A stretch of DNA of 64,000 bases from Bernardetia sp. ABR2-2B (GTDB lineage Bacteria > Bacteroidota > Bacteroidia > Cytophagales > Bernardetiaceae). The stretch spans positions 1,201,001-1,265,000 of the forward strand of contig NZ_CP147020.1 in assembly GCF_037126435.1 (NCBI RefSeq), read 5' to 3'. The stretch's first letter is position 1; every line of letters begins with the position of its first letter. A program made the translations under genes and the position numbers. Positions 54,306 through 63,512 of the stretch are shown here, piece after piece. The notes beneath the pieces are model-generated. The model made no database searches. It had not been told where the DNA came from and saw only the letters and a list, made by a program, of their open reading frames with translations.

Positions 54306-54824
54306 ATGAAAAACCCTGTTCTTCGCTTCGTAATTTTGTTTGTGGTTATTTATGGAAGTTGGTATTTGCTATATGAGCTTTGGTTAGCAGAAAATACACC
54401 TGTTGATAGGATATTGATGACATGGGTAGGGCAAAGCAGTGCAAAATTACTAAATTGGTTAGGTTTTGAAGCCTCTTATCAAGCACTTGCCCATACTGTT
54501 TACCTCAAATCTATGGCTTGTGTTTCTGTAGGCGCACCTTGTAATGGACTTGCACTTTTTGCGCTTTTTGCTTCTTTTATTGTAGCAACTCCCGTTTCTA
54601 TCAAACCCAAACTTTTGTTTATTCCTTTGGGTATTATCGTTATTTTTCTACTCAATGTGATTCGTATTGCAGCTCTTACTCTAAATTTCAAATATTACCC
54701 TGAAACTGTAGATATTAATCATCATTATGTATTTGCTTTTTTTGTCTATGGCGTTACTTTTTGGATATGGATTATTTGGGTAAATAAGTTTATGATTCCT
54801 AGCTTGAAAAAAAAACAAGTCTAA
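54306..54824 (+). CDS. Exosortase family protein, XrtX-like
   Basis: A 172-residue membrane protein with five or more spans and the exosortase/archaeosortase catalytic triad. Cys79 is in GAPCNGLALFALF, Arg120 is in LLNVIRIAAL, and a histidine is in NHHYVFAFFVYG (His139 or His140). Exosortases are thought to cleave or anchor proteins that end in a short motif, a hydrophobic helix and basic residues. Short exosortases without extra domains in Cytophagales are called XrtX. The PID-type protein at 46637 is a candidate substrate. It is co-directional with the M20 gene, 84 bases downstream of it. Confidence 0.9.
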   Translation: MKNPVLRFVILFVVIYGSWYLLYELWLAENTPVDRILMTWVGQSSAKLLNWLGFEASYQALAHTVYLKSMACVSVGAPCNGLALFALFASFIVATPVSIKPKLLFIPLGIIVIFLLNVIRIAALTLNFKYYPETVDINHHYVFAFFVYGVTFWIWIIWVNKFMIPSLKKKQV

Positions 54825-54958
54825 GTTAATTACACTTGACTTGTGGATGATTACATACTACTAAATCTTAGAGAAAAAATAAGTTTACAGAAAAAAATAT
54901 GTATCTTTAGATAAATCAACTTTTTAGACTTTTATTTTTGAACCTAAATTTACTTATT

Positions 54959-55207
54959 ATGAATTGGTTAGTATGGATTATTTTTGGACTTATTGCAGGG
55001 GCTATTGCAAAATTTATTATGCCTGGTAAAGACCCTGGTGGTTTTATCGTTACCATTATTATCGGTATCGTTGGTGCTGTGGTAGGTGGTTACTTAGGAA
55101 CAATGTTTTTGGGCATTGGCGTAACTGGATTCAACCTTCCAAGTATGGGAGTTGCTATTGGTGGTTCGTTATTACTTCTTTTTCTTTATCGTTTAATTAA
55201 GAAATAA
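54959..55207 (+). CDS. GlsB/YeaQ/YmgE family membrane protein
   Basis: An 82-residue protein of the transglycosylase-associated (GlsB/YeaQ/YmgE) family. It begins MNWLVWIIFGLIAGAIAKFI, has the family signature PGKDPGG, and continues VTIIIGIVGAVVGGYLG. Three membrane segments are expected. An upstream TTG at 54938 is in frame, but the ATG at 54959 gives the family start. Members are stress-induced small membrane proteins of unknown function. It ends at a terminator. Confidence 0.9.
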   Translation: MNWLVWIIFGLIAGAIAKFIMPGKDPGGFIVTIIIGIVGAVVGGYLGTMFLGIGVTGFNLPSMGVAIGGSLLLLFLYRLIKK

Positions 55208-55227
55208 TTGCTCCATTCAAAACACAT

Positions 55228-55270
55228 AGCCTTCCAACTCAATTTAAAACTGATTTGAAAGGCTTTTTTT
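55228..55270 (+). terminator. Terminator after the GlsB-like gene
   Basis: AGCCTTCCAA pairs with TTTGAAAGGCT, followed by seven T residues (55264-55270). Confidence 0.8.
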
Positions 55271-55280
55271 AGGTCTTAGA

Positions 55281-57032
55281 TTAGTTGCTAATATAAACCA
55301 TTTCTCCATCTACATACGTTTGCAATACATGTGTATTACGCAAAAGACGATTATCCGTATTCATAATATCTGTATCAATTAGAATAAAGTCAGCAAATTT
55401 TCCAGCTTCAATACTTCCTTTTTCATTTTCCTCAAAAGCTGCATAAGCTGACCAAATTGTCATTGCTTTTAGAGCAACCTCACGAGTTACGGCATTTTCC
55501 ATCTGAAAGCCTTCTTTCGGATTTCCCAAACCATCTTGCCTTGCAACGGCTGCATGAAAAGTAGCAAAAGGATTAACTGCTTCTATTGGAAAATCAGTTC
55601 CGAAGGCAATCATATCATTTTGTTCGTAAAGCTCACGATAAGTATATGCATGAGCCATTCGGACTCTTCCTAAACGAGTTTCTACCCAAGGCATATCCGA
55701 AATAGCGTGAGTAGGCTGTACAGAGGGAATAATTTTGAATTTTTTGAATTTCTCTAAATCATCGTGATGAACAACTTGAGCATGTTCTATTCGCCAACGC
55801 AAATCTTTGTTTTTGTTCTCTTCTGAACCCAAAAACTCTCCGTATAAATCTAAGAATATACGGTTGGCAGAATCTCCAATACAATGAGTATTTACTTGAA
55901 AACCTTTATCAGCAAATTTTTTGATAAGCTGACGATATTCATCTGTACTCCTCCACATTGCACCATAAGCTGATGCACTATCCGAATAAGATTCTAACAT
56001 AGCTGCACCGTACGAACCCAACGTACCATCAGCAAATAGTTTCAAAGCTCCTGCATGAAGACGGTCAGTTTTGATTGTTCCTTTTTCTAAAAAATAATCT
56101 TGATTTTCTTCTGTTGGGTCAATCATCGTATAGATACGCAACTTCAAAGATTCTTCTCGGTGCATACTATCCAAAAGCTCAAACATTTCTTTATCCATAA
56201 GTGCATCTCCTACCGAAGTTACGCCATTCTGAAAACAGACTTTTTCTGCTCCTTGAAATGCTCTTTTCATTTCTTCCTCTGTTGTTTGAGGCATTTTTTC
56301 AGTAGCTAGATTAATAGCCGTTTCATACAAAAGACCATTCAAACCTTTGAGTCCTTTTTCCTTGTTTTCTTTTCCTTTTTCGCCTTTGTCTTCATAAACT
56401 CCTAATGTACCTCCTTTGGGCATTTTGGAATATTGATTGATACGAGCTTCTGATAATGCTTTTTGATTAACTAAAGCCACATGTTCGTCTATTCGCTTCA
56501 AAAAAACAGGAATATCTGGAAAGGCTTCATCTAATGCTTCTTTTGTTGGAAGAATAGCAGGATTCCAATTATTCTGATTCCAACCATAGCCCTTTATCCA
56601 TTTTTTATCTGGGTTTGCTTCTCTATATTGTTTCAAAATTGTGATTACCTCATCAAACGATTTAGCTTCACTTACGTTGGCTTCTTCTAATTTTTGTCCT
56701 AGCCAATACAGATGGGCATGTGCATCAATAATTCCAGGTAAAATATACTGTTTTTGGGCATCGACAATTCTTGCACTCGTATATTTTTTCAAAATATCTT
56801 TACTTTTTCCTACTTCTACAAATTTTCCATCAAGAATAGCAAAGGCTTCTTTTTGTGAAAAATCTTTATCAACAGTATAAACTCTTGCATTATGGACAAT
56901 CAAATCAACAGCTTCTTTAGAAGAACAAGACGAAAGTGTACTAGACATAACTAATAAAAGGGCTAAAACGAGAAAATTAGAAAAAATAAAAGTATAGAAA
57001 CAAGAAGACAAATAAAGTAAATATGGTTTCAT
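55281..57032 (-). CDS. YtcJ-like metal-dependent amidohydrolase, lipoprotein
   Basis: A 583-residue protein of the amidohydrolase superfamily. It has a type II signal peptide (long hydrophobic region FLVLALLLVMSS, lipobox near TLSSC). The metal-binding HxH in GIIDAHAHLYW is followed by a TIM barrel with the ligand histidines in NTHCIGDSANR and RIEHAQVVH, and FGTDFPIE near the end. YtcJ-type proteins are annotated as metal-dependent hydrolases with few known substrates. An exported version is unusual but seen in Bacteroidota. The ORF begins at 57032. It is a single gene. Confidence 0.88.
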   Translation of the reverse strand: MKPYLLYLSSCFYTFIFSNFLVLALLLVMSSTLSSCSSKEAVDLIVHNARVYTVDKDFSQKEAFAILDGKFVEVGKSKDILKKYTSARIVDAQKQYILPGIIDAHAHLYWLGQKLEEANVSEAKSFDEVITILKQYREANPDKKWIKGYGWNQNNWNPAILPTKEALDEAFPDIPVFLKRIDEHVALVNQKALSEARINQYSKMPKGGTLGVYEDKGEKGKENKEKGLKGLNGLLYETAINLATEKMPQTTEEEMKRAFQGAEKVCFQNGVTSVGDALMDKEMFELLDSMHREESLKLRIYTMIDPTEENQDYFLEKGTIKTDRLHAGALKLFADGTLGSYGAAMLESYSDSASAYGAMWRSTDEYRQLIKKFADKGFQVNTHCIGDSANRIFLDLYGEFLGSEENKNKDLRWRIEHAQVVHHDDLEKFKKFKIIPSVQPTHAISDMPWVETRLGRVRMAHAYTYRELYEQNDMIAFGTDFPIEAVNPFATFHAAVARQDGLGNPKEGFQMENAVTREVALKAMTIWSAYAAFEENEKGSIEAGKFADFILIDTDIMNTDNRLLRNTHVLQTYVDGEMVYISN

Positions 57033-57206
57033 AGTTAAATTTGTCAGTATAAATAAAATCAGAAATAAAGTTAGAAACTACAAAATTGAAATTGCTTAGG
57101 CAAAATTGAATATCAAAATTAGCTAATTTAAACTATTTCTCTTTCTTTTTTCGAAAGAAATACCAAAACACCGATTTAGCAAAAGGTGTATCTTTTCCTT
57201 ACAAAA

Positions 57207-57240
57207 TTTGCTTATACTTCCTACTTTATTTTTACCTTTG
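57207..57240 (+). promoter_or_regulatory. rsmI promoter, leaderless configuration
   Basis: TTTG (57207-57210), 22 bases, then TACCTTTG (57233-57240). The rsmI ATG follows only four bases after the last G. Confidence 0.7.
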
Positions 57241-57244
57241 TAGT

Positions 57245-57991
57245 ATGGAAAATACAGAAAATAATACAGAACACGGAGAAGAAAACTCTACTTCGCTTTA
57301 CCTCGTTCCGACACCTATCGGAAACTTGGCAGATATTACACTCAGAGCCTTAGAAACACTCAAAAAAGTAGATTTGATATTAGCAGAAGATACACGCAAA
57401 ACAGGTGTTTTGTTAAAACACTATGAAATAAAACAACCTTTACAAAGCTATCACGCTCACAATGAACATCATACTGTTCAGAAGTGGGTAGAGCAAATGC
57501 AGCAAGGAAGTGTTTTTGCACTCGTTTCTGATGCTGGAACACCTGCCATTTCTGACCCTGGTTTTTTACTAGTACGTGAAGCCTTAAAAGCAAATTTAGA
57601 AATAGAATGCTTGACTGGTGCAACAGCTTTTGTTCCTGCCCTTGTAAAATCAGGATTACCTAGCGAACGTTTTTGTTTTGAAGGATTTTTACCACACAAA
57701 AAAGGTAGGAAAACACATTTGGAAGCCTTAGCAGAAGAAAAACGAACTTTTATTTTATACGAATCTCCTCACCGACTTATCAAAACACTTACACAACTTG
57801 CCGAAGTTTGTGGAAATGATAGAAACGCATCTGTTTCTCGTGAGCTTACAAAAGTCTATGAAGAAACCAAAAATGGAACTTTAGAAGAAATAATAGATTA
57901 TTTTTCAAATGATGGAAAGGTAAAAGGAGAGTTTGTAATTGTGGTGGAAGGAAAAACAAAAATAGCGAAATCAGTTAGTAGTAAACGGTAA
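57245..57991 (+). CDS. rsmI: 16S rRNA (cytidine-2'-O)-methyltransferase RsmI
   Basis: RsmI methylates the 2'-hydroxyl of C1402 of 16S rRNA. The 248-residue protein has the family's TPIGNLADITLRAL start and LAEDTRKTGVLL. ALVSDAGTPAISDPGF is the tetrapyrrole-methylase-type SAM site, and LPSERFCFEGFLPHKKGR and LYESPHRL follow. Length is normal. The ATG is four bases after a TACCTTTG promoter box, so the mRNA is probably leaderless. A short tail of 52 bases separates it from the Crp/Fnr gene, and the two may be cotranscribed. Confidence 0.95.
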   Translation: MENTENNTEHGEENSTSLYLVPTPIGNLADITLRALETLKKVDLILAEDTRKTGVLLKHYEIKQPLQSYHAHNEHHTVQKWVEQMQQGSVFALVSDAGTPAISDPGFLLVREALKANLEIECLTGATAFVPALVKSGLPSERFCFEGFLPHKKGRKTHLEALAEEKRTFILYESPHRLIKTLTQLAEVCGNDRNASVSRELTKVYEETKNGTLEEIIDYFSNDGKVKGEFVIVVEGKTKIAKSVSSKR

Positions 57992-58042
57992 TCAGTTACC
58001 AGATTAATTTCAAAATACTTTTATTCCTTAATCCATTCAAAA

Positions 58043-58621
58043 ATGCAAAATTTACTTTTTGATTATCTTTCCAAATACATTGCTATTTCAGAAGAAGAAA
58101 AAAAGGCAATTACTGACTTAGATATGTTTAGGAATTATGAAAAAGGAACTATTTTATTAGAAACTGGACAATCTTCAGAGAAAGGATATTTTGTTATAAA
58201 AGGTTGCCTAAGAACGTATTATATAATTGAGGGGGAAGAAAAAACGACTAATTTCTATACAGAATTAGAATCTCTTGCGCCTGTTTGTAGTATCACTAAA
58301 AAACCGTCTGAATATTCTGTTTCTTGTGTAGAAGATTCTATTATTATGGTTTCAGACCCAAGTATGGAAGAGGTTATTTTTGAGAAGTTTCCACGTTTCG
58401 AAACGCTTTGTAGGGTTTTATCAGAAGAATTATTAGTAAATCATCAAACTACTTTTGATAATTTTAAAATCTCTTCGCCAGAACAGCGTTATCTCAACTT
58501 GATGAAAAATAGACCTGACCTTTTACAACGAGTACCACAATATCAACTAGCGAGTTATTTGGGAATTAAGCCTCAATCTTTGAGTCGTTTGCGTAGTAGA
58601 TTAGCAGAAAAAGGAAAATAA
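58043..58621 (+). CDS. Crp/Fnr family transcriptional regulator
   Basis: A 192-residue regulator with an N-terminal cyclic-nucleotide-binding-like beta barrel (EKGTILLETGQSSEKGYFVI, KGCLRTYY). The C-terminal DNA-binding helix-turn-helix has YQLASYLGIKPQSLSRLRSRL as the recognition region. The cAMP-contacting residues of true CRP are not conserved, and there is no iron-sulphur cysteine set. The ligand is unknown. It is typical of the many Crp-like regulators of Bacteroidota. It sits between rsmI and an exported protein gene. Confidence 0.9.
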   Translation: MQNLLFDYLSKYIAISEEEKKAITDLDMFRNYEKGTILLETGQSSEKGYFVIKGCLRTYYIIEGEEKTTNFYTELESLAPVCSITKKPSEYSVSCVEDSIIMVSDPSMEEVIFEKFPRFETLCRVLSEELLVNHQTTFDNFKISSPEQRYLNLMKNRPDLLQRVPQYQLASYLGIKPQSLSRLRSRLAEKGK

Positions 58622-58735
58622 ATACGCTTTTTTTCTGAATTTGAGTTTTTTATTAACTTTAGTGAACGAGATAAAGCATAGCACCAACTTATTTTTGTGT
58701 ATTCATTTTATAGAACTCTAAACAAAAATAACGTT

Positions 58736-59359
58736 ATGAAACTCAAACTACTTTTATTAATAGCTTTTCTTGTTGCTCTACTTTTTACTTTTTCTATCCA
58801 AACAGCAAATGCTCAAACTGATTCTACCTATAAAAAACACTTTATAGGAAGCACTTTTTTTATGTTAGGAAATCTTCTCCCTGAAAATAAACCTGATTTT
58901 GTTCAACTAAATTTAGGTTATAGAATAAATCCGAAAAATGTAATTTCAGTAGAGTTTAAAACATGGAAATATGAATGGTCATTGGGTATTCCGTATGGAA
59001 AATCATACGAAGCACCTGAAGAGAAGTTTCCAGGGTATATTAGAGAGTATGGTGTTGCAGTTGCTTATCAGCATTTTTGGTGGAAAGGGTTGTATAATGC
59101 TGTTCATGCTATGAATGCTCATCAAACTTTTGTAGATGAAGAGGGTAAAAAAATAAAAAATGGGTATCAATTATTTATGACCTATCGTTTGGGTTATCAA
59201 TTCAAATTCTTTAAAAATCGCTTTTTTCTTGAACCTTCTATTGCAATTACTCACCGTCCTTTCCATACTAAGATGCCAGAATCGTTTAAAGTTTGGGACG
59301 ATAAATGGTCAAAATTCTTTTTTGGAGAACCAGGGTTACATTTTGGGTTTAATTTTTAG
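58736..59359 (+). CDS. Exported protein, probable outer-membrane barrel
   Basis: A 207-residue protein with a signal peptide (MKLKLLLLIAFLVALLFTFS to TANA, cleavage after Ala26). An ATG at 58697 is in frame but lacks the signal start, so 58736 is preferred. The mature part is rich in aromatic and basic residues with strand-like segments (YRLGYQFKFFKNRFFLEPSI) and ends in an aromatic residue (FGFNF), which suggests a small outer-membrane barrel. No family is recognised. A hairpin follows. Confidence 0.65.
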   Translation: MKLKLLLLIAFLVALLFTFSIQTANAQTDSTYKKHFIGSTFFMLGNLLPENKPDFVQLNLGYRINPKNVISVEFKTWKYEWSLGIPYGKSYEAPEEKFPGYIREYGVAVAYQHFWWKGLYNAVHAMNAHQTFVDEEGKKIKNGYQLFMTYRLGYQFKFFKNRFFLEPSIAITHRPFHTKMPESFKVWDDKWSKFFFGEPGLHFGFNF

Positions 59360-59388
59360 TTAGAAATAGAAAATTCTGTAAAATAAAA

Positions 59389-59430
59389 AAATGTTTGCCT
59401 ATATTTTTAAAGGAATATAGTCAAACATTT
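59389..59430. terminator. Long hairpin after the barrel gene
   Basis: AAATGTTTG/CAAACATTT with an inner CTATATT/AATATAG stem, nearly continuous. No clear T tract on the plus strand. It borders the esterase -33 element. Confidence 0.55.
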
Positions 59431-59434
59431 ATGC

Positions 59435-59468
59435 TTTGTAATTATAAAAGAATAATAAAGTATCTTTG
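59435..59468 (+). promoter_or_regulatory. Promoter of the esterase gene
   Basis: TTTG (59435-59438), 22 bases, then TATCTTTG (59461-59468), a good Bacteroidota promoter, 47 bases before the ATG. Confidence 0.65.
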
Positions 59469-59515
59469 ATTAATTCTAACCGAATTCTATATGATAAATC
59501 TAATCTAATAAATTC

Positions 59516-60400
59516 ATGCAAAAATACATTCTATCATTAATTATCATTCTATTTTCTCAATTTATTATTTTTCAATCTTCTGCACAAGACAAAAAAGTAT
59601 TTCCTTTTGGTGTCATTGAAGAAATTGATTCAAAAGCATTAAACGAAAAAAGAACACTCAATATTTATCTTCCACAAGGTTACAATCCAGATTCGGCAGC
59701 CGTTTATCCAGTTATTTATGTGCTTGATGGTTCTCAATATGAAGATTTTCCACATATTGCAGGGTTAGCGCAGTTTATGAATATGTATGAAATTTTGCCT
59801 AAATCTATTGTAGTCGGAATTTCGAATTTAGGAAAATCAAGATATAGAGATTTTACATATCCAAGTGATGACAAACAGGATTTGAAGGCAATTCCGAATA
59901 ATGGAGGCTCTGAAAAGTTTATGGCGTATATAGAAAATGAGGTAATTCCTTTGATAGAAAAAAACTATAAAACTGATTCTCACAAAACCATTATTGGGCA
60001 ATCTTTGGGAGGACTTTTGGCAACAGAAATTCTATTCAAGAAATCCCATTTATTTGATGATTATGTCATTGTAAGTCCATCGCTTTGGTGGGACAATCAA
60101 AAAATGGTGCGAAAAGCTAATGATTTCTTAGAGAATTTATCAAAAAACATTGCTGAAACTAAAGTAGAAAATACAGATTATAAAAAACGAATTTTTGTTT
60201 CTTTAGGCGAAGAACATCCAGTTATGCACAAAGTAGCTGATAAATTAGTTGATTCAATCAAAAAACTAGAAGAAACTAAGAACGGAACAATTACTCTTTT
60301 TTATGAACCTATTTTAGACCAAAACCACGCTACTATTTTACATTTAGCTGTCTATAAAGCCTTTGAGAAATTTCATAAGAAAGATGAAGAGAAAAAATAA
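59516..60400 (+). CDS. Exported alpha/beta-hydrolase (esterase D family)
   Basis: A 294-residue enzyme with a signal peptide (cleavage after the AQ of SSAQ, near residue 23). The nucleophile elbow is GQSLGG with Ser163 (KTIIGQSLGGLLATEIL), the oxyanion region is YVLDGSQYEDF, and a candidate catalytic histidine lies in DQNHATILH. It resembles periplasmic esterase D-like enzymes such as IroE, which cleave esters of siderophores or other small molecules. No iron-uptake genes are adjacent. It has its own promoter and ends at a strong terminator. Confidence 0.9.
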   Translation: MQKYILSLIIILFSQFIIFQSSAQDKKVFPFGVIEEIDSKALNEKRTLNIYLPQGYNPDSAAVYPVIYVLDGSQYEDFPHIAGLAQFMNMYEILPKSIVVGISNLGKSRYRDFTYPSDDKQDLKAIPNNGGSEKFMAYIENEVIPLIEKNYKTDSHKTIIGQSLGGLLATEILFKKSHLFDDYVIVSPSLWWDNQKMVRKANDFLENLSKNIAETKVENTDYKKRIFVSLGEEHPVMHKVADKLVDSIKKLEETKNGTITLFYEPILDQNHATILHLAVYKAFEKFHKKDEEKK

Positions 60401-60406
60401 TTATAT

Positions 60407-60448
60407 AAAAAAAGGACTTTCAAATTAGCTTTGAAAGTCCTTTTTTTT
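60407..60448. terminator. Bidirectional terminator
   Basis: An 18-bp stem, AAAAAAAGGACTTTCAAA with TTTGAAAGTCCTTTTTTT, and a 5-base loop, between the esterase and the convergent gene at 60518. Confidence 0.9.
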
Positions 60449-60517
60449 GATTTTACCCATATTTTTTTTGTACACAATCATAAAAATCAAATTCATAAGA
60501 GCTTTGTAATAATACAA

Positions 60518-61021
60518 TTATCCATTATTTAACCTCCAATTTTCCAAAAAAGTACGTGTTTTGTTGGGAAAGTAAAGAAAGCTAAAAGGCAAACGATTGC
60601 CATGTTTTGCTCTGAACTCTTGTAATGTACTTCCACGAGGAGGGAAAATACAAACATCATAATTCCTTTTAAAGCTAAGAGCAAACTGTTCGAATTCATA
60701 CTCTGTCATTCCTTTGAAAAGCTTATCTTTCTCTATACTTAGTATTTTTCCTTGAGAGTTGGTAATAATATGAAAATAAAAACGATGATTACTTGCTTTA
60801 TCTTGCTCACATAAATCATCATACCATTCTTTACTAAAGGTTTCTATCAGACAAAGTTCTATTTTTTGATAATTTTCTACAATACAGTCTCTGTCTTTTA
60901 CAGGAATTGAACTCAAGAACATTTCGTTTTCTACTACTTTTGATTCTAAATGATAAAAATTGAAAGAGGACAAAATAAGATATAGCAGTGGAAGCAAAAA
61001 GAGTAAATTTTTATCTTTCAT
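60518..61021 (-). CDS. Hypothetical protein with N-terminal membrane segment
   Basis: A 167-residue protein with a hydrophobic N-terminus (MKDKNLLFLLPLLYLILSSF) that may be a signal peptide or anchor. The rest has four cysteines spread through it (DRDCIVEN, ELCLIET, DDLCEQDK, YDVCIFPP). The C-terminal part is aromatic (RLPFSFLYFPNKTRTFLENW). I recognise no family. An exported or anchored location is likely. It is a single gene on the minus strand. Confidence 0.6.
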   Translation of the reverse strand: MKDKNLLFLLPLLYLILSSFNFYHLESKVVENEMFLSSIPVKDRDCIVENYQKIELCLIETFSKEWYDDLCEQDKASNHRFYFHIITNSQGKILSIEKDKLFKGMTEYEFEQFALSFKRNYDVCIFPPRGSTLQEFRAKHGNRLPFSFLYFPNKTRTFLENWRLNNG

Positions 61022-61192
61022 AAAGTTGATTAATTGTGTGAATAGGATATTTTCTATTATAATCTACTAAAATCAATCCATAATTCTACGAATTGCTTAT
61101 AAGGTTTTGAAAAAATGAATTATCAACATTTTATCAATATACTAAATTATCAGATTCTTTACTAAAGAGAGAAAGTGAAAATTATTAGACAC

Positions 61193-61230
61193 AAAAAAAC
61201 CAAGACTTAATATTAATAAATCTTGGTTTT
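61193..61230 (-). terminator. Terminator after the YtxH gene
   Basis: AAACCAAGA/TCTTGGTTT stem (61197-61205 with 61221-61229), with a T tract on the minus strand at 61199-61193. Confidence 0.8.
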
Positions 61231-61259
61231 GAATTATTTCTTGACTGAAAAAACCTTTC

Positions 61260-61811
61260 TTAGTTTACACTAGAATTTACTTTCTTTTTAGCATCGTTTG
61301 CTAAAGCTGTAGCTTTTTCCTTTCCCTCTTGGAATTTAGTTTTTGCTACTTCAGTATTTTTATTGATAATTTCTTGAGCTTCGTTAGCTAACTTCTTACC
61401 TTTCGCTTCTGCGTTAGCAACGACTCTTTTGGTCTCTCCAGAAATACGTTCACGAGTATCAGAACCTTTTGCTGGAGCAAGTAAAATACCAACAGTTGCA
61501 CCAATAGCCGCACCTGCTACAAACAAAAGAGTGTTAGTAGCTGCATTTGAACTACTATCATTATCTGTATATTTTTCTTTCTGATTGCCATAAAATGTTT
61601 TGATTCCACCATATGCTGCAAGAGCTAAAGGAATAAATTTCTCTACACTATCAGATAAAGTTTCTTTTGCGTACTCTGCTTTTTCTCTGGCAAAATCTTG
61701 TGCATCGTGAGCTAAATGTTTTGCATCGCTTTTAAGAGCATCAAAATCTATATCATTAACTTTATCTTGTACTCTACTTTGAGCGTTTTTTATGTTTTCT
61801 TGAAATTTCAT
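61260..61811 (-). CDS. YtxH domain-containing protein
   Basis: A 183-residue protein with long charged helices (AREKAEYAKETLSDSVEKF) and one membrane segment followed by the YtxH motif GAAIGATVGILLAPAKGSD (about 110-128). Basic and coiled-coil-like residues (AEAKGKKLANEAQEIINKN) follow to the C-terminus. An in-frame ATG at 61898 would add 29 residues of hydrophobic character not expected in the family, so 61811 (MKFQENIK) is preferred. YtxH proteins are stress-linked membrane proteins of unknown function. Confidence 0.85.
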   Translation of the reverse strand: MKFQENIKNAQSRVQDKVNDIDFDALKSDAKHLAHDAQDFAREKAEYAKETLSDSVEKFIPLALAAYGGIKTFYGNQKEKYTDNDSSSNAATNTLLFVAGAAIGATVGILLAPAKGSDTRERISGETKRVVANAEAKGKKLANEAQEIINKNTEVAKTKFQEGKEKATALANDAKKKVNSSVN

Positions 61812-62019
61812 AGGAATTGTAAAAATTATAAGTTTAAAAAAATGAAGCAATATTAAAAAATGACTTTTTTGTTTGTTGATAAATTTGAAGAAGACCAACT
61901 CTGTAAAGTCATTGCTTATATAATTAACGATAATTACTAAAAAAGGTTTGAGAAAATTTAAAATAACTAATTTGTTTTCTCATAAATTTTAAAGAATTAA
62001 TAACTAATTATGAAGCAAT

Positions 62020-63492
62020 CTAATTACGTAAAAAGTCAGAAATAGGTTGTACAAAACGGTCGATATTTCCTGCACCAATTGTCAATAAAATTTCTACTTC
62101 ATTTTTATTGATTTTATTTTCAATACAACTAAGTAGTTCATTATCAGAGAGTAGCGTTTTATTCTTAGCTTTAGTCTTCTGTAAAATAATATCTGAAGTA
62201 ATTCCTTCAATTGGTAATTCTCTTGCTGGATAAATATTGAGCAAAATCAGTTCATCATTTGGACTCTCTAAGCTCAAACTCTGAGCAAACTCTTCTTGAA
62301 AATCTCGTGTTCTTGAGAATAAATGAGGCTGAAAAATAGCAGTTATTTTTTTATTCGGGTATAAATGTTTGATAGAAGAAAACAAAGCCGAAATTTCAGT
62401 TGGGTGATGGGCATAATCATCAATATAAGTAATTTTCTCACTTCTAAAGACATACTCAAAACGCCTTTTGACACCCTTAAAACTTGCCACAGCATTTTTA
62501 ATACTCTCTTCTGAAATCTCTAGTTTTCTAGCAACAGCAATGGCAGCACACATATTTTCTACATTATGAAACCCTGGCATAAAGAGTTGTAGATTATTTA
62601 TATGTTCATTTTTTAGTGTATCTAAAAAATCAAAACGACAAGAATCTTTTTGTTTTTCATCTAAACGAATATTTGTAGCATAAATCTGTGTTTTTTTATC
62701 ATTGTTTTGAAGTGAACTATAATTTATCAATTCTATATTTTCATTTTTGGTAATAGAATCTTTGACCGAATCGGCTATTTCATTTTGAGCGAATAAGAGT
62801 CCATTTTCTTTTATCTGACTTACAAAATCGCCAAACGACTTTTCTAATTCTGTTTTTTCTCCATAAATATCCAAGTGGTCGGCATCGGTAGAAGTAACTA
62901 TGGCAATTGTTGGATACAAATGCAAAAAGGAACGGTCAAATTCATCAGCTTCCACAACTGCCCAAACCTCACCTGTATTATTTATATCATTGACTACCAA
63001 GTTTGAATTAAAATTAGCCGAAATTCCACCCAAAAAAGCTGTACAGTTTATTCCACTTTCTTTTAAAAGATGGGCTACCATTGTCGAAGTGGTAGTTTTT
63101 CCATGTGTTCCTGCGACAGCAACTGTTTTTAAAGAGCGTGTTAGAAGTCCCAAAACAGCAGCACGTTTGAGAATGGTATAGCCGTTTCTTTGAAAGAATA
63201 ACAGTTCAGAATGTGAACTAGGAACGGCTGGTGTAATTACAATAAGGGTTTCATCTGGAAATTCTCTTACTTCTTGTGGAATTTGGTCGACATTATCTTC
63301 AAAATGAATTTTGATGCCTTCTTTTTCAAGATTTTGAGTGAGAGGAGTTTGAGTTTTGTCGTAACCTGCTACCATTTTTTGATTGTGAGCAAACCAACGA
63401 GCCAGTGCGCTCATTCCAATTCCACCAATTCCGATGAAATAAACGTATTTTATAGTTTCTAGTTGTATGTTTTCTATGCTAGGAGAAGTCAT
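62020..63492 (-). CDS. murC: UDP-N-acetylmuramate--L-alanine ligase
   Basis: MurC adds L-alanine to UDP-MurNAc, the first amino acid step of peptidoglycan synthesis. The protein of 490 residues from the ATG at 63492 has the N-terminal UDP-binding motif YVYFIGIGGIGMSALARWF, the P-loop AGTHGKTTTS, and the DEFDRSF and DADHLDIYG regions. DDYAHHPTEI follows in the C-terminal domain. Earlier in-frame ATGs at 63513 and 63558 are rejected because the 27-bp repeat (63513-63539) sits there. It lies apart from the usual dcw cluster, with no other mur gene nearby. Confidence 0.94.
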   Translation of the reverse strand: MTSPSIENIQLETIKYVYFIGIGGIGMSALARWFAHNQKMVAGYDKTQTPLTQNLEKEGIKIHFEDNVDQIPQEVREFPDETLIVITPAVPSSHSELLFFQRNGYTILKRAAVLGLLTRSLKTVAVAGTHGKTTTSTMVAHLLKESGINCTAFLGGISANFNSNLVVNDINNTGEVWAVVEADEFDRSFLHLYPTIAIVTSTDADHLDIYGEKTELEKSFGDFVSQIKENGLLFAQNEIADSVKDSITKNENIELINYSSLQNNDKKTQIYATNIRLDEKQKDSCRFDFLDTLKNEHINNLQLFMPGFHNVENMCAAIAVARKLEISEESIKNAVASFKGVKRRFEYVFRSEKITYIDDYAHHPTEISALFSSIKHLYPNKKITAIFQPHLFSRTRDFQEEFAQSLSLESPNDELILLNIYPARELPIEGITSDIILQKTKAKNKTLLSDNELLSCIENKINKNEVEILLTIGAGNIDRFVQPISDFLRN

Positions 63493-63512
63493 TTTTTCTA
63501 TTAGATTAACCA

